A stretch of 64,000 nt of DNA from Casimicrobium huifangae (GCF_009746125.1 NZ_CP041352.1:4076436-4140435); one strand, 5' to 3'; shown: positions 44,623-53,199, counted from the first letter of the stretch. Translations and numbers: made by a program. Notes: generated by a model from the letters alone, not told the origin.

Positions 44623-44737
44623 AACTTTTTCGTTAAAGGCCCATTTATCTGGGCTTGGAAGCGAAAACCGAACAAAGTCGACATTCCAGCGAATTGCTTC
44701 TCCAGCCCAAAGCAGACGGCTTTTTCATGAAAAAGCT
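44623..44737. repeat. Stop-codon-associated palindromic repeat, copy E
   Basis: A roughly 115-bp imperfect palindrome with AAGTCGACAT at 44675-44684 (one core mismatch). The left arm is ACTTTTTCGTTAAAGGCCCATTT and GGGCTTGG; the right arm is CCAGCCCAAAG and GGCTTTTTCATGAAAAAGCT. Its right end reaches about 12 nt into the lipB coding sequence and contains the lipB TGA stop codon (44725-44727), so the last LipB residues are encoded by the repeat. Confidence 0.85.
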
Positions 44738-45387
44738 GTACTCGTTGCCAACGACTGCTGTAACGCCCCGGCCAGCGCCACTGACACCGCGTCGTAGTCG
44801 GGCGCGGTGCCCGTGAGCGTAGCCAGATCGGTGACCGCAAGCCCGCTGTAACCGCAGGGATTGATGCAGGCGAACGGCGCCAGGTCCATCGCCACGTTGA
44901 AGGCGACCCCGTGATAGGTGCAGCCATTGCGCACCTTGAGCCCGAGCGAGGCGATCTTGGCTTCCGGCCGGTTGCTGTCGGGACGCACGTAGACGCCCGG
45001 CGCATCGCGTTTGCCATAAGCCGTGACGCCATGGCTGGCCAGCATTGCAATCACACCACGCTCGATACGCTGCACCAGTTCGCGCACACCGTATCCGGCA
45101 CGGCGCAGGTCGAGCAGCACATAGACCATCGTCTGGCCGGGGCCGTGATAGGTGATCTGCCCGCCGCGATCGGTCTTCACCACCGGGATGCCCGTCGGAT
45201 TGAGCAGCAAGTGCTCCTCCTTGCCGGCGATACCCTGGGTGAACACCGGCGCGTGTTCGCACACCCAGAGTTCGTCTTCGGTCGCGGGCGTACGTGCGTC
45301 GGTGAAGGCACGCATGGCATCCCACGTCGCCTGATAGTCGGCACGACCGAGACGGCGAATCAACATGCGCTCATCGCAGGGGGGCAA
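44725..45387 (-). CDS. lipB: Octanoyltransferase LipB
   Basis: 220 aa. It transfers octanoate from acyl-ACP to lipoyl domains, the step before LipA. Family motifs are ELWVCEHAPVFTQGIAGKEEHLL, DRGGQITYHGPGQTMVYVLLDLRR, the catalytic Lys in IASLGLKVRNGCTYHGVAFNV, and the catalytic Cys in PFACINPCGYSGLAVTDL. The C-terminal TAFS and stop are supplied by repeat copy E, suggesting the native end was altered by element insertion without loss of the active core. It starts about 100 bp after ybeD across a long inverted repeat. Confidence 0.96.
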   Translation of the reverse strand: MPPCDERMLIRRLGRADYQATWDAMRAFTDARTPATEDELWVCEHAPVFTQGIAGKEEHLLLNPTGIPVVKTDRGGQITYHGPGQTMVYVLLDLRRAGYGVRELVQRIERGVIAMLASHGVTAYGKRDAPGVYVRPDSNRPEAKIASLGLKVRNGCTYHGVAFNVAMDLAPFACINPCGYSGLAVTDLATLTGTAPDYDAVSVALAGALQQSLATSTAFS

Positions 45388-45390
45388 GTC

Positions 45391-45492
45391 TGATGCGGCG
45401 CGATCGGGTCAGGGCGCGAAGGCAAGCCGCAGACGGTACGAATGTACGGCAAGGCGCGGCCGACAAAGCCATGGCCCGATCGCGCCGCATCA
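45391..45492. repeat. 102-bp palindromic element between ybeD and lipB
   Basis: Perfect 18-bp terminal inverted repeats TGATGCGGCGCGATCGGG (45391-45408) and its complement (45475-45492) enclose a GC-rich middle with GGTAC-GAAT-GTACG (about 45435-45448). On the minus strand the element begins exactly with the TGA stop codon of ybeD. It has no similarity to the GTCGAC-centred family. It could be a REP/MITE-type insertion. Confidence 0.7.
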
Positions 45493-45783
45493 CAGCGCCC
45501 AGACGATATCCGGGTGCGCAGTCAGGTCCTGATAAAGCGCGTCGAGTTGCGCCTTCGAGGTTGCCGTGAAACTCACCGAGACAGCGAGGTACTTGCCGCC
45601 CTTTGATTCGCGTACGGTTACCGTCGTTTCGTCGAAATCGTTTACATGGCGGCGCACGATCTCGACGACCGTGCTTTCCAGTGCAACATCGTTCTTGCCG
45701 GCGACTTTCAGCGGATAGACCGTCGGGAAGACAAAATTGGTCTCGCCCGCATTGGCGGGCGTCGGGGTGGCGGGTGCAGTCAT
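45490..45783 (-). CDS. YbeD/DUF493 family protein
   Basis: 97 aa small cytosolic ferredoxin-fold (ACT-like) protein. Conserved family features are FVFPTVYPLKVAGKNDVALESTVVEIVRRH and the strand GGKYLAVSVSFTATSKAQLDALYQDLTAHPDIVWAL with the typical VWAL end. YbeD is regularly encoded between the D-alanine carboxypeptidase and lipB genes, as here, and is thought to be a regulatory protein linked to lipoylation; its exact function is unproven. The stop codon is also the outer end of the 102-bp palindrome. Confidence 0.92.
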   Translation of the reverse strand: MTAPATPTPANAGETNFVFPTVYPLKVAGKNDVALESTVVEIVRRHVNDFDETTVTVRESKGGKYLAVSVSFTATSKAQLDALYQDLTAHPDIVWAL

Positions 45784-45786
45784 CGC

Positions 45787-46635
45787 TCAGGCCCCACGCA
45801 TGTCTGCCTGCATCAGGGCGAACATCTTTTTGAACATCGGCCCTGGTTTGCCCTTGTGCGCAGCATTGCCGATTGGTTTGTCGTCGAGCGTGGTGATCGC
45901 CAGCACACCCTTGCTGGAGGACGATAGCCACAGTTCGTCGGCCGCCCACATCTCGGCCTCCGGCACCGGACGCACTTCGAGTTTCAATCCATTCTTCTTC
46001 GCCAGGTCAAACACGCCGTCCAGCGTGATGCCACCGAGAATGTGGTTGTCCTTCGGCGGCGAAACGATGGTGTCGCCGAACACGCAGAATACGTTCGAGG
46101 CTGACGCCTCCGTCATGAAGCCATCACGGATCATCACGACCTCGGCGCCACCGTGCTCGGTCGCGTGCTGCTTGGCCAGCACATTGCCGAGCAGTGAAAT
46201 GCTCTTGATGTGGCAGCGATGCCAGCGCTTGTCGGGGAAGGTGTAGCACGGCACGCCGTTGTCGACCTGCTCTGCGGTGAGCTTCGGCAACGGGTTCGAC
46301 ATCATGAACACCGTCGGCTCTATATCCTTCGGAAAGCTGTGGTCGCGCTTGGCCACGCCGCGGGTGATCTGCCAGTACACGCCTTGATCTCCGGGGCCAT
46401 TGCGACGTGCCGCCTCCAGCACCAGCTCGGCCCACCGCGCGTTGCTGTAGGGGTTCTTGAGGCCGATTTCCTTGCAGGAGTTGTCAAGGCGAATCAGATG
46501 CCCGTCGAGGCGATACGGTTTGCCGTCGATGACTGGCACGTACTCATAGACACCATCACCAAAGATGAAGCCACGATCGAGCACGCTGATCTTTGCGTCC
46601 TCAACCGGCATCCACTCGCCATTCAGAAAAATCAC
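45787..46635 (-). CDS. D-amino-acid aminotransferase (PLP class IV)
   Basis: 282 aa, the usual length for D-alanine aminotransferases, from a GTG overlapping the dacA stop (GTGA). The class IV fold shows in VIFLNGEWMPVEDAKISVLDRGFIFGDGVYEYVPVIDGKPYRLDGHL, the PLP Lys in HRCHIKSISLLGNVLAKQHA, and TEASASNVFCVFGDTIVSPP and NHILGGITLDGVFDLAK for phosphate binding. It interconverts D-alanine and D-glutamate with their keto acids, supplying peptidoglycan precursors. It is in an operon with D,D-carboxypeptidase and D-amino-acid dehydrogenase genes. A branched-chain aminotransferase activity cannot be excluded. Confidence 0.9.
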   Translation of the reverse strand: MIFLNGEWMPVEDAKISVLDRGFIFGDGVYEYVPVIDGKPYRLDGHLIRLDNSCKEIGLKNPYSNARWAELVLEAARRNGPGDQGVYWQITRGVAKRDHSFPKDIEPTVFMMSNPLPKLTAEQVDNGVPCYTFPDKRWHRCHIKSISLLGNVLAKQHATEHGGAEVVMIRDGFMTEASASNVFCVFGDTIVSPPKDNHILGGITLDGVFDLAKKNGLKLEVRPVPEAEMWAADELWLSSSSKGVLAITTLDDKPIGNAAHKGKPGPMFKKMFALMQADMRGA

Positions 46636-47843
46636 TTGAACATTCCCTTGAACCAGAGCACCACGGCGTGCCACATCCGCTTCCACATGGGGGCGGCGGG
46701 TGCAGATTCCAGTGCCACCACATCACGCTCGTAAATCAGGTTGCCAGCGCGTTTGACCTTGAGCAGACCAACCGTATCGCCGGCCTGCACCGGTCCGATC
46801 TTCGGCTCCGGGATGGTCAGTTCGGTGGTGATCTCCCAGCCCTTGCCGGCATCGGTCACCGCAGTCACGTCGTCCCGAAAGCCAATCGGAATTTCGTTGA
46901 CGGAGGATTTCCACACCGTCAGCTGCTGGATCGGCTTGCCCGCTTCATGCAGGCGACGGCCCTCGTAGGCGGCAAACGCCCACTCGATCAGCTTCTGCGA
47001 CTCGCTCACGCGCAACGCCTCGCTGGGCGCGCCAAGCAGCACGGTCAGCAGCTTGCGCGGCGGACGATTGACGGTGGCGATCAGGCACCAGCCGGCGCTG
47101 TCGGTGTGACCGGTCTTCAGACCATCGACCGTCGGGTCGAGAAACAGCAGGCGGTTACGGTTTTCCTGGGTAATGCGGCCATGCGTGAAGCTCTTCTCGG
47201 CGTAGAACCTGGTGTATTGCGGAAAGTCGCGCAGCAGTGCGAGCGACAACACCGCGAGGTCATGCGCCGTTGAGTAATGTCCCTGCTGCGACAGGCCGGT
47301 CGGGTTCAGGAACTGCGTGTCATCCATGCCCAGCCGCTTGGCCTCGCGATTCATGCGCGCGATGAATTCGCCCTCGTTGCCTGCCACCGCGATGGCAAGG
47401 GCCACCGCAGCATCGTTGCCGGACTGGATGATCAGACCGCGCAGCAAGTCCTCGGTGGTCACCGGTGCACCGGGTTCGATGAACATGCGCGAACCTTCGG
47501 CCTTCCACGCCCGTTCCGGTACCCGCAGGCGCTGCGTCAGCGACAGCTTCTTCTGGTGCAGGGCATCGAAGACCAGATACGCCGTCATCAGCTTGGTGAG
47601 CGATGCCGGGTCGCGCCGCTGCCGCTTGTTGGACTCAGCCAGCACCTGGCCGCTGGTCGCTTCCACCACCAGATAGGCGGCCGCGTTGACCACCAGTGCG
47701 GCGACCGGTTCGGCCGCCGCTGGTGCCGCCGCAGCGGCCGGTGCAGGGGCCGGGGCGTTGGTCTGCGCGAAAACAAGAGCCGACAGGGCAGCCGCACCGG
47801 CAGCCGCAAGACGGAAAGAACGAAGAGACGGGATGGCGTTCAC
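46632..47843 (-). CDS. dacA: D-alanyl-D-alanine carboxypeptidase (PBP5/6 type)
   Basis: 403 aa. A signal peptide (RLAAAGAAALSALVFAQ) and Ala/Pro linker precede the S11 serine peptidase: the active-site SxxK is S81-L-T-K84, the SxN is in IIQSGNDAAVA and the KTG is in VDGLKTGHTDSAGWC. The C-terminal PBP5_C beta domain and a final amphipathic helix (MWKRMWHAVVLWFKGMFK) anchor it to the inner membrane. It trims the terminal D-Ala of muropeptides. It begins with GTG directly after the dadA stop codon and overlaps the aminotransferase start by 4 bp. Confidence 0.96.
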   Translation of the reverse strand: MNAIPSLRSFRLAAAGAAALSALVFAQTNAPAPAPAAAAAPAAAEPVAALVVNAAAYLVVEATSGQVLAESNKRQRRDPASLTKLMTAYLVFDALHQKKLSLTQRLRVPERAWKAEGSRMFIEPGAPVTTEDLLRGLIIQSGNDAAVALAIAVAGNEGEFIARMNREAKRLGMDDTQFLNPTGLSQQGHYSTAHDLAVLSLALLRDFPQYTRFYAEKSFTHGRITQENRNRLLFLDPTVDGLKTGHTDSAGWCLIATVNRPPRKLLTVLLGAPSEALRVSESQKLIEWAFAAYEGRRLHEAGKPIQQLTVWKSSVNEIPIGFRDDVTAVTDAGKGWEITTELTIPEPKIGPVQAGDTVGLLKVKRAGNLIYERDVVALESAPAAPMWKRMWHAVVLWFKGMFK

Positions 47844-49148
47844 TCAGGCGTGGGAGGTAGCCGCTGAAGCCGCGATTTTACGAGCCGGTGCGTTAATGAA
47901 CGCATAGTCCACTTCCGGCACCTCGCCGGCAATGATGTCAGCCAGTGCGCGTGCCGAGCCCGGCCCTTCGGTCCAGCCCAGCGTCCCGTGACCGGTATTG
48001 AGGTACAGATTTTTCAGCTTCGACTGCCCGATGATGGGCAGATTGGAGGGCGTCGCCGGGCGCAGCCCGGTCCAGTATTCCACCTTGTCCCACTCGCAGA
48101 GATCAGGGAAGTGATGCTTGGCGCGGCGAGTGAGCGCTTCGCAGCGAACCGTGTTCAGCGACGTGTCGAAGCCGTTCAGTTCCGCCGTTCCAGCGATGCG
48201 CAACCGCTCACCGATGGTGGTGAACACCACTTTCTTCTCGTCGTCGGTGATGCTGCCCTTCGGTGCCGGAATCTTGCTGCCGGCGCGCAGGGGCAGCGTG
48301 GCGCTGTAGCCTTTGGCAGGGTAAACCAGTGCGTCAACGCCGACGCCGGACAGCAGCGCCGGCGAGTAGGACCCGAGCGCGACGACATAGGCGTCGCCGC
48401 TGAGCGTACGCTCCCCCTCGGCATCGCTGACCACAACGCCCGACACTTCGCCGCCCACGCGGTCGATGCGCTTGATCGTGGTGCCATAGAGAAACTGTAC
48501 ACCCTGCTTGGCCGCCAGTGCGGCCAGTGCGGAGGTGAACTTGTAGGCATCGCCCGATTCGTCGTTGGGCGCATAGATGGCGCCAGCGAGGCTCGGCGCG
48601 GTGTGTGCGAGCGCGGGTTCGACTTTCACCGCTTCGGCCACCGACAACACATCGCGACGTTCGCCGTTGCGAATCAGCAGTTGTGCCGCTTCCGCTGCGT
48701 CGTTGAAGCTCTTCGGGTCAGAGTGGATCATCATGATCCCCGCCTCGGCATGGTCGTACTGGATGCCGGTCTCGCGACGCATCATCTGCAGCGTACGGCG
48801 ACTGTACTCGGCGAGCCGCATGGCCTGCAACGTGTTGTGCTCGGCGCGGCTCGGCAGGCATTCATAGAGGAAGCGCAGGCCCCAGCGCCACTGGTTGATA
48901 TCGGCCTTCAGGCGGAACAGCAGCGGCGCGTCCTCCTGGCCGAGCCATTTGAGAATCTTGAACGGCGCATGCGGGCTGGCCCAGGGGTCCGACTGGCTGA
49001 CCGAGATCTGGCTGCCGTTGGCAAAACTGGTTTCCAGCGCCGGGCCGGGCTGGCGGTCAACCACGGTGACTTCAAAGCCGCGCTGGCGGAGAAACCATGC
49101 GGTGTGGACGCCGAGGATGCCGGCGCCGAGAACAAGTACGCGCTTCAT
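47844..49148 (-). CDS. dadA: D-amino acid dehydrogenase
   Basis: 434 aa FAD-dependent oxidoreductase of the DAO family. The N-terminal dinucleotide fold is MKRVLVLGAGILGVHTAWFLRQRGFEVTVVDRQ; DadA-specific blocks are ETSFANGSQISVSQSDPWASPHAPFKILKWLGQEDAPLLFR, YPAKGYSATLPL, YWTGLRPATPSNLPIIGQSKLKNLYLNTGHGTLGWTEGPGSARALADII. It oxidises D-alanine and other D-amino acids to keto acids, passing electrons to quinones. First gene of the dadA-dacA-aminotransferase operon, linking D-Ala release, transamination and oxidation. Confidence 0.95.
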   Translation of the reverse strand: MKRVLVLGAGILGVHTAWFLRQRGFEVTVVDRQPGPALETSFANGSQISVSQSDPWASPHAPFKILKWLGQEDAPLLFRLKADINQWRWGLRFLYECLPSRAEHNTLQAMRLAEYSRRTLQMMRRETGIQYDHAEAGIMMIHSDPKSFNDAAEAAQLLIRNGERRDVLSVAEAVKVEPALAHTAPSLAGAIYAPNDESGDAYKFTSALAALAAKQGVQFLYGTTIKRIDRVGGEVSGVVVSDAEGERTLSGDAYVVALGSYSPALLSGVGVDALVYPAKGYSATLPLRAGSKIPAPKGSITDDEKKVVFTTIGERLRIAGTAELNGFDTSLNTVRCEALTRRAKHHFPDLCEWDKVEYWTGLRPATPSNLPIIGQSKLKNLYLNTGHGTLGWTEGPGSARALADIIAGEVPEVDYAFINAPARKIAASAATSHA

Positions 49149-49386
49149 GAGCTTGCTGCAGAGAATGCGTCGCGGATGGCGACTGATCAGCGAATGCTAG
49201 AAAGTTTCTCACCCGCTGGCGAGTGTGCATGCGAAATCTGCATGGTGTACCCCTCTTGGGGCCAGCGGCGAACCGGTCGTCATGCCGGGCTTGATGACCA
49301 CTGCCCACCGCCGCCCGCCCGCAAAGCCGACACGACCGGCGGGTACACTCGGACGCAGCCACCCCGCACCGAACGATCAAACAAAG

Positions 49387-50094
49387 ATGACTCTGTTTCG
49401 CCCCGTGCTTGCCGGTCTGCTCGCCGCATTGTTGCTATCGCCAGCGGCAGAGGCGGCCCGTCCAATGATTACCGACGATGCCCGTATCGTCGATGAACGC
49501 TCCTGCCAGGTGGAGTCGTGGCTGCGGCGCGAGAAGGATCGCACCGAGTTGTGGGCGCTGCCGGGCTGCAATGTGGGTGGCGTGATCGAGTTCACGGCGG
49601 GCGGTGGTCATTTCCGCGAGCCGGATGGCCTGCGCGCCAGTGATCTGCTGGTGCAGGCCAAGGCGTTGCTGCGACCGCTCAAAACCAACGACTGGGGCGC
49701 CAGCATGAGCGCCGGGCACGTCCGCCATCGTGCCGTTGCCGGCGGTGCGGCGGCCAGTGGCTACTACGTCAATCTGCCGCTCAGCCTGTCACTGCGTGAC
49801 GATCAGTTGACCGCGCATGCCAACATCGGCTGGTTGCGTGAGGGCGCCAGCGGTGCCGACCGCGCGACGTGGGGGCTGGCGGCAGAGACCCAGTTGCACC
49901 CGCGGGTCGGGCTGGTGACGGAGGCTTTCGGCCAGCTTTCGCGTGATTCTTTCTATCAACTGGGACTGCGCTTCTGGGTCGTGCCCGAGCGCGTACAGAT
50001 CGACACCACCTACGGCAACCGGATCGGCCGCGGCGATCAGGCGCGCTGGTTCTCGATTGGTCTGCGCTTGCTGTCGCCAGCGTTTCTGCCCTGA
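49387..50094 (+). CDS. Exported protein of unknown function, probable outer-membrane barrel
   Basis: 235 aa from the ATG that opens a signal peptide (FRPVLAGLLAALLLSPAAEAA). The mature protein starts RPMITDDARIVDERSCQVESW and contains alternating strands ending in WFSIGLRLLSPAFLP with a hydrophobic last strand, suggesting a small beta-barrel or barrel-like periplasmic protein. Two Cys (ERSCQVESW and LPGCNVGG) may pair. No precise family is assigned. Its last 58 bp overlap the 3' end of the convergent msrQ gene. Confidence 0.72.
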   Translation: MTLFRPVLAGLLAALLLSPAAEAARPMITDDARIVDERSCQVESWLRREKDRTELWALPGCNVGGVIEFTAGGGHFREPDGLRASDLLVQAKALLRPLKTNDWGASMSAGHVRHRAVAGGAAASGYYVNLPLSLSLRDDQLTAHANIGWLREGASGADRATWGLAAETQLHPRVGLVTEAFGQLSRDSFYQLGLRFWVVPERVQIDTTYGNRIGRGDQARWFSIGLRLLSPAFLP

Positions 50095-50735
50095 GTCACG
50101 TCGCGCAGCTTCCAGAAGAGCCGCAACGCCAATAACAGGAAGAAGATGGCGGCATAGATCGCCGGCTGGGTGATGTCCTTCTTGACCAGCCACCAGTAGT
50201 GCACCACCGCCAGCACTGCGATCAGATACACCGCGTAGTGAATGCGCTGCCACAGGCGGGCACCCAGGCGCTTGATGATGGCGTTGTTCGAGGTGGCGGC
50301 CAGCGGCACCAGCAGCACGAAGGCGGCGAAGCCCACCGTGATGAACGGCCGCTTGACGATGTCCTTCAGGATGTCATCGAGGTCGAAGAAGCGGTCGAAC
50401 CAGATGTAGGTAGTGAAGTGCAGGCAGGCATAGAAGAACGCCAGCAGCCCCGCTGTGCGGCGCAGCCGCAGCAGCCACGGCCAGTTCAGCAGCTTGCGCA
50501 GCGGCGTGATCGACAGCGTGATGGCAAGGCCGACCAGCGTCCAGGTGCCGGTGGAGCGGGTGATGAATTCGATCGGGTTGGCGCCGAGCCAGCCGAGAAA
50601 ATAGCCGGCGACCAGCCGCAGCAGCGGCAACAGCCCGACGGCGATCAGTGTCCACTTGACGTGCTGGACGGTGGCGTTGGCCGGGTTGCGCCAGGAGCGT
50701 TGAGCAGCACCCGCCGCGCTCAGTGAAGCAGCCAT
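50037..50735 (-). CDS. msrQ: MsrQ heme-binding membrane subunit of methionine sulfoxide reductase
   Basis: 232 aa with six TM segments of the YedZ/ferric-reductase-like type. Heme-ligand His are likely in ACLHFTTYIWFD and in RIHYAVYLIAVLAVVHYWW. MsrQ takes electrons from the quinone pool or a flavin reductase and gives them to periplasmic MsrP, which repairs oxidised methionines. MsrP is encoded two genes upstream on the same strand. The 3' end overlaps the convergent barrel-protein gene by 58 bp, and the start overlaps the DUF2306-like gene by 16 bp. Confidence 0.92.
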   Translation of the reverse strand: MAASLSAAGAAQRSWRNPANATVQHVKWTLIAVGLLPLLRLVAGYFLGWLGANPIEFITRSTGTWTLVGLAITLSITPLRKLLNWPWLLRLRRTAGLLAFFYACLHFTTYIWFDRFFDLDDILKDIVKRPFITVGFAAFVLLVPLAATSNNAIIKRLGARLWQRIHYAVYLIAVLAVVHYWWLVKKDITQPAIYAAIFFLLLALRLFWKLRDVTQGRNAGDSKRRPIENQRA

Positions 50736-51127
50736 TGGTTAAGCAGCCGTCCCGGCATGAAGGCGAACGAACCCGCTATCAGCAGGCCGCCGACGTAGAG
50801 CCCGATCATGTTGCCCAGATGCGTCCGCCGATCGTGCCGGCGCGCCGCGAAGTAGGCCTTCGGCACGGTGATGAAGACGGAAACGCTGAACAGGTGAATG
50901 AAGCCAAAGTGCCCGAGCAGGGTGGGACCGACCTGGGCGGGCATGAGCAGCGTGATCGCTGCTGTGGCCAGCATCAGCAGCATGTACCCCTTTCCCAACA
51001 GCCGATGCAGCGGGTTGCCCTTGCGTGCAAACATCAGGTATGTGCCGATGACGAATGCCGGCAGCACGGTGGCGAGATGAGCGTAAGCCAGTGGCAGATA
51101 ACTCGGTGGCAGGGCGTGGGTTGGCAT
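50720..51127 (-). CDS. DUF2306-like small membrane protein
   Basis: 135 aa with four predicted TM helices: LAYAHLATVLPAFVIGTYLMF, LLGKGYMLLMLATAAITLLM, FGFIHLFSVSVFITVPKAYF and NMIGLYVGGLLIAGSFAF. The pattern GNPLHRLLGKGYMLLM and RRHDRRTHLGNMIGLYVGGL is the DUF2306 hallmark with conserved His/Arg. Function unknown; it sits between msrP and msrQ and overlaps msrQ by 16 bp, so it may assist the redox system or membrane heme handling. Confidence 0.82.
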   Translation of the reverse strand: MPTHALPPSYLPLAYAHLATVLPAFVIGTYLMFARKGNPLHRLLGKGYMLLMLATAAITLLMPAQVGPTLLGHFGFIHLFSVSVFITVPKAYFAARRHDRRTHLGNMIGLYVGGLLIAGSFAFMPGRLLNQWLLH

Positions 51128-51256
51128 GACGGTTTCCGGGGAAAGGCTGATGGTGGTATTCCATCGCCTTGTCCCCGGTGTCGCCAGCGGGCCGCGACCA
51201 GCGGGGCCCGGCCAGCGCCAACGGTAGCTGCACTACGCCAACGGTCGCAAGCACGG

Positions 51257-52210
51257 TCAGTAAAACTTCTTCAGGTCCATGCCGGTATACAGCGATGCCA
51301 CCTGATCGGCATAGCCGTTGAACATCAGCGTCTTGCGCTTGCTGAATTCACCGAGGCGCCGCTCGGTTGCCTGACTCCAGCGCGGGTGATCGACGGTTGG
51401 GTTGACGTTGGAGTAGAAGCCATACTCGCTGGGGCCTGCCTTGACCCAGGCGGTGCGCGGCTCCTTCTCGACAAAGCGGATCTTCACAATCGACTTGCCG
51501 CCCTTGAAGCCGTATTTCCATGGAATGGTGATGCGCAGCGGCGCACCGTTCTGCGGTGCCAGCACTTCGCCAAAGGCACCGAAGGTGAGCAGCGTCAGCG
51601 GGTGCATGGCCTCGTCAAGACGCAGGCCTTCCACATACGGCCAGTCCAGCACCGACGAGCGCAAGCCCGGCATCTGTGCCTTGTCCGCGAGCGTAACGAA
51701 CTCAACGAACTTGGCGTTGCCCTTGGGTTGCACCTGATTGATCAGTGCCGACAACGGGAAGCCGATCCACGGCACCACCATCGACCACGCCTCGACGCAG
51801 CGGAAGCGATAGATGCGCTCTTCCAGCGGCGCCAGTTTCATCAGATCGTCGATGTCGAAAGTCTTCGGCTTCAGCACTTCGCCTTCGACGGCAACCGTCC
51901 ACGGCCGCGTCTTCAGCGCCTTGGCCATCACCGGCGGATCAGTCTTGTCGGTGCCGAATTCGTAGAAGTTGCAGTAGTTGCGGAAGTCTTCAACCTTGTT
52001 GATCCTTTCATCGGCCGGTGCGTAGGCCGGGTTTGCCTTCACACCCGCCAGGCGCGAGCCCTGCGCCTGCGCGTCGCACGCAGCAAGCACCGGGAGACCG
52101 GCAATCAGCCCCATCGAAGCGGCCTGTTTGAGCCATTCGCGGCGATGGAGATAAGCGTCCCCGGAAGTGATTTCCGAAGGCAGAATATCGGTGGGGCGAC
52201 GAATCAACAT
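51257..52210 (-). CDS. msrP: MsrP periplasmic methionine sulfoxide reductase catalytic subunit
   Basis: 317 aa from the ATG with AAGGA 8 nt upstream. The twin-arginine signal [23 protein letters not shown] fits Tat export of a folded molybdenum enzyme. The oxidoreductase molybdopterin domain shows the Mo-ligating Cys in [25 protein letters not shown], plus [29 protein letters not shown]. MsrP reduces Met-sulfoxide in periplasmic proteins with electrons from MsrQ. The molybdopterin biosynthesis gene moaC is in the same window. A short DUF2306-like gene separates it from msrQ. Confidence 0.94.
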   Translation of the reverse strand: MLIRRPTDILPSEITSGDAYLHRREWLKQAASMGLIAGLPVLAACDAQAQGSRLAGVKANPAYAPADERINKVEDFRNYCNFYEFGTDKTDPPVMAKALKTRPWTVAVEGEVLKPKTFDIDDLMKLAPLEERIYRFRCVEAWSMVVPWIGFPLSALINQVQPKGNAKFVEFVTLADKAQMPGLRSSVLDWPYVEGLRLDEAMHPLTLLTFGAFGEVLAPQNGAPLRITIPWKYGFKGGKSIVKIRFVEKEPRTAWVKAGPSEYGFYSNVNPTVDHPRWSQATERRLGEFSKRKTLMFNGYADQVASLYTGMDLKKFY

Positions 52211-52262
52211 GTTCAATCCTTGTCTTTCCGGCAATCAGTCGCGCCCATAAGGAGAGCCTTAC

Positions 52263-53198
52263 ATGCGTCAACCAGTGATGCGCCATTCTCTGCTATTCGT
52301 TGCTGCGGCCGTTTTGGTTACAGCCAGTTTCGCAATGACGGCAAACGCCGAGAAAGCGCCCGCCGCACAGGCGGTGATCTTCGACTACGCGAAGGCGACC
52401 GATGTTCCGGCGCTGTCCGGTGGTGTGTTCCAGAAGCCGAAGTGCTGCGCCATCACCGAGTGGAAAGTGCCGCGCCCGACCGGTGGCGAAGTGGAGATGA
52501 CGGTCATTGCGCCGCCGGGCAAGGCGAAGCACCCGACGGTGCTGTGGCTGCATCGCGAGGGCGCCGAGGTGAAGCGCGCCATGTTTGTGCAGGAGGCGGA
52601 AACGCTGGCGATGATGGGCATCGCTTCGCTGCTGGTTGAACTACCGTTCAAACAGCCTTACGTACATCGCGCCAACAACAACGCCGGCGACGCCGATGTC
52701 ATCCGCAACGCAGTGATCGACGCTCGCCGCGCGCTGGACTGGGCGGCGACGCGGCCGGAATTCAACATCGACCGCGTCGCCGTGGTCGGCCATCGCTTTG
52801 GCGCCTGGGCCGGCGCGCTGCTGACCGCAGTGGACAAGCGGGTTGACGCGGCGCTGCTGATGAGCCCGCCGGGCAAGCCGAGCGGCTGGCTGCAGGTCAC
52901 CGAGCAGGCGAAGGCAAAGAAATTCCGTGAGACCTTCGACAAGGAGGCTTGGGGCGCCTACCTGAATTCCATCGAGCCGCTCGACCCGGAAAAGTGGATC
53001 ATGTTTGCGGCACCAGCGAAGCTGCACTTCCAGTTCGCCAGCAACGACGAATGGGTGCAGACGCTGGAGCAGGTGGACCTGTACCGCGCCGCCTCGCAGC
53101 CGAAGTCACGCCAGATGTTCGAAGCGGACGAATTGCTCAACGATGAAGCCAAAAAAGACCGTCATGCGTGGCTACGGCGGGTGTTGCTCGGCAAGTAG
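52263..53198 (+). CDS. Exported alpha/beta-hydrolase-fold protein with altered nucleophile motif
   Basis: 311 aa with an N-terminal signal peptide (LLFVAAAVLVTASFAMTANAE). The body resembles dienelactone-hydrolase-like alpha/beta hydrolases (TVLWLHREGAEVKRAMFVQEAETLAMMGIASLLVELPF; ARRALDWAATRPEFNIDRVAVVGHRFGAWAGALL). At the nucleophile elbow the sequence is GHRFGAW, so the usual Ser of GxSxG is Arg and no other Ser/Cys is in that position. It may be a pseudo-enzyme or use different chemistry. It is divergent from msrP, separated by about 50 bp; repeat copy F begins 1 nt after its stop. Confidence 0.75.
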   Translation: MRQPVMRHSLLFVAAAVLVTASFAMTANAEKAPAAQAVIFDYAKATDVPALSGGVFQKPKCCAITEWKVPRPTGGEVEMTVIAPPGKAKHPTVLWLHREGAEVKRAMFVQEAETLAMMGIASLLVELPFKQPYVHRANNNAGDADVIRNAVIDARRALDWAATRPEFNIDRVAVVGHRFGAWAGALLTAVDKRVDAALLMSPPGKPSGWLQVTEQAKAKKFRETFDKEAWGAYLNSIEPLDPEKWIMFAAPAKLHFQFASNDEWVQTLEQVDLYRAASQPKSRQMFEADELLNDEAKKDRHAWLRRVLLGK

Positions 53199-53199
53199 C

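Noticed and set aside
50723-52639. A 638-codon plus-strand open frame across the msrP/msrQ region
   Set aside because: It is antisense to msrP and the DUF2306-like gene and shows no protein family; the minus-strand genes have clear motifs, Tat signal and ribosome sites.
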